NCBI GenBank assembly: GCA_947167725.1
Contig: CAMVJF010000098.1
Span: 1 to 6,626, forward strand
DNA: 6,626 nt
Direction: 5' to 3'
Origin: an uncultured Clostridia bacterium
GTDB lineage: Bacteria; Bacillota; Clostridia; Oscillospirales; Oscillospiraceae
Each line of letters opens with the position of its first letter. Within the stretch, counting starts at the first letter, position 1. The translations under genes and the position numbers were made by a program. Below the pieces are notes generated by a model. The model was not told the origin of the DNA. It searched no databases and saw only the letters and a program-made list of their open reading frames with translations. This document shows, in pieces, positions 1-5,805 of the stretch.

Positions 1-155
1 ACGGAGCAGTTGGCCGTGCCGCCGCGCATCTCGGGACCGTAGGAGGGCAGCCAGCTGACGTGCTTGCCGTCGAGCATGTTCGCCATGGCGACGAATTTAC
101 CGATCAGAAGCATGCCCTGTCCGCCGAAGCCTGCGAATACGTACTGTCTCTTCAT
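1..155 (-). CDS. korC: 2-oxoacid:ferredoxin oxidoreductase gamma subunit, 3'-truncated by window edge
   Basis: Gamma subunit of a multi-subunit 2-oxoacid:ferredoxin oxidoreductase, the part that helps close the coenzyme-A side of the active complex in the cytoplasm. Only the first 51 codons are in the window. Directly visible are an N-terminal beta strand and glycine-rich turn (QYVFAGFGGQG, residues 4-14) and the block WLPSYGPEMRGGTANCS (residues 35-51), both hallmarks of this family (POR gamma domain), whose members are usually about 180 residues. The ATG lies 2 nt after the stop of the beta subunit gene. The ribosome binding site is weaker than its neighbours' (AAGGGGG, 166-172, about 10 nt from the ATG), so translational coupling to the gene above is likely. 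It is the last visible gene of the operon; the rest lies beyond position 1. Family assignment is firm; substrate is not resolved. Confidence 0.93.
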   Translation of the reverse strand, partial: MKRQYVFAGFGGQGMLLIGKFVAMANMLDGKHVSWLPSYGPEMRGGTANCS

Positions 156-157
156 GG

Positions 158-916
<759 letters not shown>

Positions 917-917
917 C

Positions 918-1997
918 TTATTTACCCTCCTTAATTTTGAGGATCTCGGCCCGGATCTCGTCGGTCGTCGGGAACTGGCTGCCGAGGTGGCCGAAGAAGC
1001 TGACGCTCTTGCCGCCTTCGATGGCGAGCTTCACATCCTCGAGCATCTGGCCCTCGTTGACCTCGACGTCGAGAACGCCCTTGACCTGCGGCTTCATAAC
1101 GGTCTCTCTGAGCGCGTCGTACGGGAAGGGCCACACGGTGATGGGACGGAACAGGCCGACCTTCACGCCCTCGGCGCGCATCTCGTCGACGACGGTCTTG
1201 ACCACGCGGGCGACCGTGCCGAAGGCCGTGACGACGACTTCCGCGTCATCGGTCTTGTAGCATTCCCACATCTGCTCGTTCGCCTTGGCAGCCTGATAGG
1301 ACTTCTGGAGCTCGGCGTTGTGGACGGTCAGAGACTCGGTGTCGATGTAGATGGAGTTGATGACGCCGCGTTTGGCGGGATCGTCGCCGGGCTTCCAGCC
1401 GGTGCAGGCCCAGGGCTTTTTCTCGGGGTCGACCTTGAAGTCCACCATCTCGGGCATCTCGACCGGCTCCATCATCTGGGCGATGATGCCGTCGGCCAGG
1501 AAGAGGACGGGCATGCGGTATTTCTCGGCCTTTTCAAAGGCAAACATCATGATGTCGATGGCTTCCTGGACGGAGGAGGGCGCGTAGGTCAGCAGGTGGT
1601 AGTCGCCGTTGCCGCCGCCCTTGACGCCCTGGAAGTAGTCGCCCTGGGAGGCCTGGATGTTGCCGAGGCCGGGGCCGCCGCGCATGACGTTGAGGATCAC
1701 GCAGGGCAGCTGAGCGCCGGCGCAGTAGGAAATGCCCTCCTGCTTCAGGCTGACGCCGGGGCTGGAGGATGAGGTGATGACGCGCGCGCCGGTACCGGCG
1801 GCGCCGTATACCATGTTGATCGCCGCGACCTCGCTCTCGGCCTGGAGGAAGCAGCCTCCAACCTCGGGCATACGGGCGGACATGTATTCGGGGATCTCGG
1901 TCTGCGGGGTGATGGGGTAGCCGAAGAAGAAACGCGCGCCGGCGCGGATGGCGGCCTCGGCGATCGCTTCGGACCCCTTCATAAGAGTCAGAGCCAT
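918..1997 (-). CDS. vorB: 2-oxoacid:ferredoxin oxidoreductase alpha subunit, VorB type
   Basis: Alpha subunit, 359 residues, carrying the pyrimidine-binding half of the thiamine diphosphate site and the transketolase-C-like domain II. It pairs with the beta subunit to convert a 2-oxoacid plus CoA to acyl-CoA, CO2 and reduced ferredoxin. Visible: GYPITPQTEIPEYM at 26-39, the acidic AESE at 53-56 likely contacting the cofactor, SSSSPGVSL at 76-84, the glycine-rich segment NVMRGGPGLGNIQASQGD at 103-120, and a C-terminal domain from about 251 with LFRPITVWPFP at 282-292. The whole pattern fits proteins annotated as 3-methyl-2-oxobutanoate (2-oxoisovalerate) dehydrogenase subunit VorB, but 2-oxoglutarate enzymes are very similar, so the substrate is open. 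I chose the ATG at 1997 over the ATG at 2003 because AAGGAGG sits 8 nt from the former and only 2 nt from the latter. The gap to the ferredoxin gene is 13 nt. Confidence 0.95.
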   Translation of the reverse strand: MALTLMKGSEAIAEAAIRAGARFFFGYPITPQTEIPEYMSARMPEVGGCFLQAESEVAAINMVYGAAGTGARVITSSSSPGVSLKQEGISYCAGAQLPCVILNVMRGGPGLGNIQASQGDYFQGVKGGGNGDYHLLTYAPSSVQEAIDIMMFAFEKAEKYRMPVLFLADGIIAQMMEPVEMPEMVDFKVDPEKKPWACTGWKPGDDPAKRGVINSIYIDTESLTVHNAELQKSYQAAKANEQMWECYKTDDAEVVVTAFGTVARVVKTVVDEMRAEGVKVGLFRPITVWPFPYDALRETVMKPQVKGVLDVEVNEGQMLEDVKLAIEGGKSVSFFGHLGSQFPTTDEIRAEILKIKEGK

Positions 1998-2005
1998 TGT
2001 CATTT

Positions 2006-2012
2006 CCTCCTT
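2006..2012 (-). promoter_or_regulatory. Ribosome binding site deciding the vorB start
   Basis: AAGGAGG, a perfect anti-Shine-Dalgarno match. Its first two bases overlap the TAA stop of the ferredoxin gene (2011-2013). The spacer to the ATG at 1997 is 8 nt, whereas an in-frame ATG at 2003 is only 2 nt away, so the downstream ATG is preferred and the protein starts MALTLMKG. The overlap of stop and binding site implies re-initiation or coupled translation. Confidence 0.85.
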
Positions 2013-2220
2013 AATCTCTCTCGATCCGGATGGCCACATCCGGGCAGGTGCGGGCGCAGGACGCGCAGCCGATGCACGCCTCGGGCGCGATCACCTCGGC
2101 GGGGTGGTAGCCCTTCGCGTTGAGTCTGGTCCTGGAGAGGGCGAGGACGCCCTTCGGGCACGCCCTGGCGCAGAGACCGCAGCCCTTGCAGATGAGCTCA
2201 TTGATGGATACTCTTACCAT
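2011..2220 (-). CDS. korD: Two-[4Fe-4S] ferredoxin, delta subunit of 2-oxoacid oxidoreductase
   Basis: Small ferredoxin of 69 residues that relays electrons between the thiamine enzyme's cluster and soluble ferredoxin. Two complete CxxCxxCxxxCP motifs are visible: Cys11-14-17-21 (CKGCGLCARACP) and Cys49-52-55-59 (CIGCASCARTCP). The spacing of the two motifs is that of a classic bacterial 2[4Fe-4S] ferredoxin, with a loop of 27 residues between them. The ATG at 2220 is chosen over an upstream in-frame start at 2271 because GAGGAG lies 4 nt before it (2225-2230) and because ferredoxin homology begins right there (MVRVSINELICKGC). It sits 13 nt upstream of the alpha gene in the order D-A-B-C common for Kor/Vor operons of anaerobes. 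It could also act as a general ferredoxin, but the context favours a dedicated subunit. Confidence 0.93.
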   Translation of the reverse strand: MVRVSINELICKGCGLCARACPKGVLALSRTRLNAKGYHPAEVIAPEACIGCASCARTCPDVAIRIERD

Positions 2221-2296
2221 GATACTCCTCTTTTCTGTTATGTTTTCGCTTGGTTGACCTTGATCTATCAAACCGCATAAGCGGGAAATGCGCCGA

Positions 2297-3031
2297 TCAG
2301 CTTTCCCCGACGCCGAAGGGGTTGGCGTTCAGTCCGCGGACCCAGCTGTCCCAGTCGCGCTGCATATAGGTGTCGATCACGAGCGGGGTGCCGATATACT
2401 TCGGGTCGTGGCCTTCGGAGAGAAATACGTCGAGCATGGCCTTTTTGCCGGAGGTGTAGAGCACCGGGACCCCCGTCCGCTCCGACGCCTCGCGGATGAT
2501 CTCGTAGCCGTCGCGCAGCTCGGCCGGCGTCGTGCACTGGGCAAGGTTCGTATTGTTGATCATGCCCGTGATTTTCAGGCGGGAGTGGATCTGCATCTCC
2601 TCCTGGAGGCGGACGATCTTCTCCGCCGTGCCGGCCAGCGGGCGGCGGATGTTGACGACGTTGAGGACCTCCAGCTCGCCGGGGGCGAGCTCCATGAAAT
2701 CCGAATGGTAGCGGCCCAGCGCCGTAGAGCCTACCGCGTCGCCGCCGACGTCGAACACCACGCAGTCCCAGTCCATCGCGAAGGCGGAAGCGACCTCGGC
2801 CGGAAGAGAGAGCGTCTCGATCCCGGAGGACGCGTAATTGGGGCTGACCACCCGGATCTCCTTCATGCGCGCCATTTTGCCGCGCTCGGTGAGGCGAAAG
2901 TAGGTGTTGACCATGTCGAGGTCCAGCAGCTCGGTCCGCAGTCCATCCTCCGCCGCCTTGAAAGCGAAGTTGAGCGCCAGTTCGGTCTTGCCGCTGCCGT
3001 AGTTCCCGATCAGGACATAGTATTTTTTCAT
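2297..3031 (-). CDS. P-loop ATPase of the SIMIBI (ParA/MinD/CobQ) class, function unknown
   Basis: Soluble nucleotide-binding protein of 244 residues. Visible: Walker A GNYGSGKT at 9-16, a second acidic strand LLDLDMVNTYF at 35-45 (SIMIBI-type switch I region with Asp39 and Asn42), Walker B VVFDVGGD at 91-98, and INNTNL at 158-163, which sits where these proteins hold a base-recognition Asn. There is no signal peptide, membrane segment or CxxC metal site, so it is not a standard Mrp/NBP35 iron-sulfur carrier. No DNA-binding domain is evident, so it is unlikely to be a partition protein. It is the first gene of the operon, 76 nt upstream of the ferredoxin gene. A role in assembling or maturing the oxidoreductase is plausible but purely contextual. 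The ATG at 3031 has GAGGTG 4 nt upstream; a possible TTG at 3079 has no binding site. Family call is firm; biological role is not known to me. Confidence 0.85.
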   Translation of the reverse strand: MKKYYVLIGNYGSGKTELALNFAFKAAEDGLRTELLDLDMVNTYFRLTERGKMARMKEIRVVSPNYASSGIETLSLPAEVASAFAMDWDCVVFDVGGDAVGSTALGRYHSDFMELAPGELEVLNVVNIRRPLAGTAEKIVRLQEEMQIHSRLKITGMINNTNLAQCTTPAELRDGYEIIREASERTGVPVLYTSGKKAMLDVFLSEGHDPKYIGTPLVIDTYMQRDWDSWVRGLNANPFGVGES

Positions 3032-3040
3032 GCCGCACCT

Positions 3041-3053
3041 CGTCTGCCTTTTT
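3041..3053 (-). promoter_or_regulatory. Leader segment complementary to upstream terminator arm
   Basis: In the minus-strand transcript this 13-nt segment reads AAAAAGGCAGACG and lies immediately before the GAGGTG ribosome binding site of the P-loop ATPase gene. It is the exact reverse complement of the terminator arm CGTCTGCCTTTTT (minus strand, 3286 down to 3274). The match is seen directly; any regulatory role is inference. Confidence 0.4.
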
Positions 3054-3097
3054 CTTCCGGGCGTGCTCCGCTTCGCCAATGCTTTTTTACCTTTATC

Positions 3098-3126
3098 ATT
3101 TTATCATCGGCCCGTCAAAGCGTCAA
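3098..3126 (-). promoter_or_regulatory. Sigma-A-type promoter for the ATPase-oxidoreductase operon
   Basis: On the minus strand, TTGACG (3126 to 3121) and TAAAAT (3103 to 3098) are separated by exactly 17 nt, each differing from consensus in one or two bases. TGA directly before the -10 hexamer provides an extended -10 (TGN). Transcription would start near 3091, giving a leader of about 60 nt to the ATG at 3031. It lies in the only AT-rich stretch of the window, downstream of a terminator, so it is the expected place for the operon's main promoter. Confidence 0.8.
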
Positions 3127-3152
3127 TGAACAAACTGCCCATAAATGACTGT

Positions 3153-3189
3153 CACCAAGCATCAAATTGACGAATCTTTTTTCTTGGTG
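3153..3189. repeat. Inverted repeat upstream of promoter, candidate operator
   Basis: Two perfect 7-bp arms, CACCAAG (3153-3159) and CTTGGTG (3183-3189), are 30 bp apart start to start, close to three helical turns. A 9-bp palindrome TCAAATTGA (3162-3170) lies between them. Relative to the inferred start near 3091, the repeat is at about -62 to -98, where an activator or upstream repressor might bind. I do not recognise the motif as a known regulator box. Confidence 0.4.
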
Positions 3190-3233
3190 CTTTTATTTCA
3201 ATGCACTTTTTAACGAAAAGCAAGAATTGTGTA

Positions 3234-3269
3234 TTTCCCGAATCTGTTTCGGCGCTTCTCTCCGGGAAA
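3234..3269. repeat. Short inverted repeat next to terminator
   Basis: TTTCCCG (3234-3240) and CGGGAAA (3263-3269) form perfect 7-bp arms with a 22-nt interior that itself holds CGAA/TTCG. It directly abuts the terminator hairpin on its downstream side. There is no T-run after it on the minus strand, so it is not a second intrinsic terminator by itself; it could stabilise a 3' end or be a chance repeat. Confidence 0.35.
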
Positions 3270-3308
3270 GTGAAAAAAGGCAGACGCAGGGCGTCCGCCT
3301 TTTTTCAC
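3270..3308 (-). terminator. Intrinsic terminator of the SPFH-zinc ribbon-TPM operon
   Basis: Starting 1-2 nt after the TGA stop of the TPM gene, the minus strand forms an 18-bp stem including GGCGGACGC paired with GCGTCTGCC, with a 3-nt loop and a six-T run (3278 to 3273). The one imperfect pair is a G-U wobble in minus-strand RNA but an A-C mismatch in plus-strand RNA, indicating that the structure is optimised for minus-strand transcription. The A-run on the other side makes it potentially bidirectional. Confidence 0.93.
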
Positions 3309-3309
3309 A

Positions 3310-4563
3310 TCAGAATTTGCCGTGAGAGCCGCCGTGGGACCGGCCGGAGGAGCTGAAGTGTACGCTGCTCCCGCCGCCGCTGCTGCGGTGCTCGGTCTCG
3401 CGCGGTATGGGGGTCTTCGATACGTTGGCGTAGAGGAAGCGGTCGTCGCTGCGGCGCAGGTTCAGTCCGCCTCTGGCGTAGTTCGCCGCGCCGTAGTTCT
3501 TCTCGACGCTCTTCATCTTGCGCTTCATCGCGCCCGCGGGAATGCCGCCGGAGAAGAAGCCGATGATCGCGGAAATGACGGCCGCGCCGGGCGCGATGTC
3601 CCTGAAGCTTTTTTTCTCAACGACGCGCTCGCTCCCGTAGTAGTCGTAGGGCCGGCCCTCGCGCGCCTGTTTGAGCAGCACGCCCGCGTCACGGATGAAC
3701 TGCTCGGCGGCGCCCGCCCAGTCGTTCTCTCCGAGGAAGGGGGTGAAGCGCGGCTCGAGATAGTGCTGCATGCCGTAATCGGTGAAGGCGGTCTTGCCGT
3801 AGCCGTAGGTCGTCTCGCCAAACTCGCGGTCGCCGACCGAGACGAGCAGCAGGATGCCGTCGTCGTCCGGGCCGTAGCCATAGCCCTTGTAGTCGTAGAA
3901 ATCGTCGGCATAGCTGACGATATAGCGCCCCTCGAGGCTCTGCACGAAGGCCACCGCCACGTCGCATTGATAGGTCTCGCTGACCTCGTCGGCGAGAGCG
4001 TTGAGCGCGGCCAGGCGGCTCGCGTCCACCACGCCCGCGAGGTCCGCCACGCGGTCGAGGAGCCGTTCGTCGGGGATGTTCGGATTGTCCCCGGCGCTGA
4101 CCTCGCCGGTCGAGGAGGCGCCGGAGAGATACGCGCTGACGAGGTTCATGTAGTTGTAGACGCCGTCGAAGTAAGTCGGCGCGCCGAGGAAGGCGTCGAA
4201 GAGCTTCGTCAGCTCCTCCTCGCCGAGTCCCGAGAGCCTGTCGCCGCAGAGATAATACGAATAGCTCCCGGAGGAGGGATCGTAGACCAGCAGCATGCCC
4301 TCGGGCGCGCCGACGCGTCTGTCGTAGGAGTCGGCGGCGAAGGCTCGGATATCCTCTCCCGTGTCGCCGGAGAGGCAGGCGCAGACGCGCACGCCCGTGT
4401 CCGCGAGAATCTGCGCGCCGAGACCGTTGATGATCTCCGTCTGCTCGCCCGAGAGGAGCGCCGCATCGTCAAAGACGAAGGCCGCGTCCTCGGCCAGGAC
4501 CGCCGCGCCGAGTGAGAACAGCAGCGAGAGCATCAGGAGCAGGGAAAGAACCTGTTTCTTCAT
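3310..4563 (-). CDS. Tandem TPM-domain protein, secreted or membrane-anchored (YdjH-like)
   Basis: Predicted protein of 417 residues. A signal peptide is evident at 1-25 (MKKQVLSLLL start, hydrophobic core, AVLAED cleavage region). Two TPM-like domains follow: the first at about 27-148 (FVFDDAALLS opening, LLVYDP strand at 91-96), the second at about 162-300 (RVADLAGVVD opening, acidic GPDDDGILLLVS at 231-242). A hydrophobic segment at about 324-345 probably spans the membrane, then a basic stretch (MKRKMK) and a Ser/Gly/His-rich tail ending GGSHGKF. TPM domains occur in photosystem repair protein TLP18.3/Psb32 and in B. subtilis YdjH. The long open frame extends to 4758, but that part overlaps the preceding gene and has no binding site; the ATG at 4563 follows GAGGGGGAGA and encodes a textbook signal peptide. 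It lies 14 nt after the zinc-ribbon gene and ends at a terminator. Biochemical activity is unknown. Confidence 0.88.
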   Translation of the reverse strand: MKKQVLSLLLMLSLLFSLGAAVLAEDAAFVFDDAALLSGEQTEIINGLGAQILADTGVRVCACLSGDTGEDIRAFAADSYDRRVGAPEGMLLVYDPSSGSYSYYLCGDRLSGLGEEELTKLFDAFLGAPTYFDGVYNYMNLVSAYLSGASSTGEVSAGDNPNIPDERLLDRVADLAGVVDASRLAALNALADEVSETYQCDVAVAFVQSLEGRYIVSYADDFYDYKGYGYGPDDDGILLLVSVGDREFGETTYGYGKTAFTDYGMQHYLEPRFTPFLGENDWAGAAEQFIRDAGVLLKQAREGRPYDYYGSERVVEKKSFRDIAPGAAVISAIIGFFSGGIPAGAMKRKMKSVEKNYGAANYARGGLNLRRSDDRFLYANVSKTPIPRETEHRSSGGGSSVHFSSSGRSHGGSHGKF

Positions 4564-4577
4564 CGTCTCTCCCCCTC

Positions 4578-5720
4578 TCACATCAGCCCAAGGAGCATCT
4601 GCAGCGCAAAGGCGGCCGCCGCGACGATCCCGCCGTAGATCAGGCGGTATCGCCAGTAGGCGCCCTTGTCCGTCGGCAGATCTCCGACGAATTTGCCGGT
4701 CTGGCCGTTCATGGCGAACTGATAGTTCTTGCCGCGCCAGCTCGTGTTGAGGATCCACACGGGCAACAGCGCGTAGTGCGCGCGGCCGTTATAGAGGCGG
4801 ATGTTGCTGTTCGCGCTCGTCACGCCCGTGTAGCCGCCGGTGGTCGAAGAGAAGGCCTGGATCGTGCTCTGCTTCACGCGCTCGTTCGCGCGCGCGACGC
4901 TCTGCTTCGCGCTGACGTCGTAGCGGTCCGCGAGATAGCCGGAAAGATAGGCCTTGCGGAAGGGCACGGCCTGAGCGGTGTCGAAGGGCTCGAGCGACTC
5001 CATGACCTCGTCGGGCATCTTCGTCGAGCTGTCGACCGGCACGCACTCGAAGCGCACAGAGCCGTTGCGGTAGAGACGGTAATAGCGCGTCTCGGTATAG
5101 CGGTAGTTCCGGTCGCTCCAGGTGCGTACGCGCGAGGCGTTGAAGCTCATGTCCGCGTCCACGTCGGTGTCGAAAAGCCAGAAGGGCACATAGACACCCT
5201 TGACCTCGTCGAGGTGGTTCTCCTCGGAAAAAGCCTTCGGCAGCAGCTTCTTGCCGCGGAAATGCTCGCGCAGCGCGGCCTTGGCCGCCTCCTTGTCAAG
5301 CTTGAAGGGGACGATCAGATCCGGCATCAGCGCGCCGGAGAACTGTCCCGGCACGATGGTCGGATTGGCGCAGTAGGGGCAGCTGGTCGCGGCGGTCGTC
5401 TCGTCGCAGATGAGCTGCGCCCCGCAGGACGGACAGTTGTAGGCCTTCATGCCGAAGCCCTCGTCGCCCCAGGACGAGCCCGCGCCGGCAAGGTCCCAGT
5501 CCGCGGCGAGGCCGTCGGTGATCTCCTCCTCGCGGCCGCTCTGGGCGGCGGCGTGGAATGCCTCCTCCGCCTTGTCGTTCTTGTCCTTGTACAGCGCCTC
5601 GATCTCATTGACCGTAAAGGAGCTGCCGCAGTATTCGCAGTCCATCCTGCCGGTCTTGCTCGAGAAGTGGAGCGGGCCGGTGCAGGCGGGACACTGGTAG
5701 TTGGTGATCTGAGATGGCAT
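4578..5720 (-). CDS. Two-zinc-ribbon protein with C-terminal membrane anchor (YdjG-like, TFIIB-type ribbon)
   Basis: Predicted protein of 380 residues. Two zinc ribbons are visible: Cys10/13 with Cys28/31 (CPAC...CEYC) and Cys96/99 with Cys114/117 (CPSC...CPYC). Between them is a charged helical linker (about 40-75). A long beta-rich region follows, including VPFKLDKEAA at 137-146, YVPFWLFDTDVDAD at 177-190 and LLPVWILNTSW at 318-328, and the end is a hydrophobic segment at about 357-380 with no residues beyond it, so the protein is probably tail-anchored facing the cytoplasm. Such proteins are often labelled TFIIB-type zinc ribbon or, wrongly, primosomal or RNA polymerase proteins; nothing here supports transcription initiation or replication. 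The domain order resembles B. subtilis YdjG, which works at the membrane with YdjH and YdjI. The ATG at 5720 has AGGAGG 6 nt upstream. An 85-nt gap with a hairpin precedes it. Confidence 0.88.
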   Translation of the reverse strand: MPSQITNYQCPACTGPLHFSSKTGRMDCEYCGSSFTVNEIEALYKDKNDKAEEAFHAAAQSGREEEITDGLAADWDLAGAGSSWGDEGFGMKAYNCPSCGAQLICDETTAATSCPYCANPTIVPGQFSGALMPDLIVPFKLDKEAAKAALREHFRGKKLLPKAFSEENHLDEVKGVYVPFWLFDTDVDADMSFNASRVRTWSDRNYRYTETRYYRLYRNGSVRFECVPVDSSTKMPDEVMESLEPFDTAQAVPFRKAYLSGYLADRYDVSAKQSVARANERVKQSTIQAFSSTTGGYTGVTSANSNIRLYNGRAHYALLPVWILNTSWRGKNYQFAMNGQTGKFVGDLPTDKGAYWRYRLIYGGIVAAAAFALQMLLGLM

Positions 5721-5758
5721 GGCTTCCCTCCTATGATGAGAGATTCACAAAGAGCCGT

Positions 5759-5785
5759 GCCCGCGGCGCTTTACAGGCCGCGGGC
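5759..5785 (-). other. GC-rich hairpin between SPFH and zinc-ribbon genes
   Basis: A perfect 9-bp all-GC stem, GCCCGCGGC (5759-5767) and GCCGCGGGC (5777-5785), with a 9-nt loop. It begins about 20 nt after the SPFH stop. The following minus-strand bases (ACGGCTCTTTGTG) hold no real T-run, so it is not a convincing intrinsic terminator. An mRNA-stability or processing element that sets different levels of the two proteins is possible. Confidence 0.55.
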
Positions 5786-5805
5786 GCGGGAGCTATTCGG
5801 TGAGC

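Noticed and set aside
2274..2292. Hairpin CGCAT/ATGCG between the ATPase and ferredoxin genes as a terminator
   Set aside because: Only a 5-bp stem with a 9-nt loop and no T-run; the 76-nt gap also shows no convincing -35/-10 pair, so I treat the genes as one operon.
3032..3079. TTG start at 3079 for the P-loop ATPase
   Set aside because: No ribosome binding site upstream, and the Walker A strand is correctly placed from the ATG at 3031, which has GAGGTG.
2288..3148. A 286-codon plus-strand open frame
   Set aside because: Antisense to the P-loop ATPase and running through its promoter; no domain or binding site.
3167..3196. Plus-strand promoter TTGACG-18-TTTTAT
   Set aside because: Poor -10 hexamer and no plus-strand gene downstream; the sequence is better explained as part of the AT-rich upstream region of the minus-strand promoter.
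3322..4515. A 397-codon plus-strand open frame
   Set aside because: Antisense shadow of the TPM gene; no ribosome binding site, no recognisable domain, and the minus frame has a signal peptide and TPM features.
4564..4758. N-terminal extension of the TPM protein by 65 codons
   Set aside because: It would overlap the zinc-ribbon gene over almost its whole length, is Arg-rich, has no binding site, and would bury the obvious signal peptide that begins at 4563.
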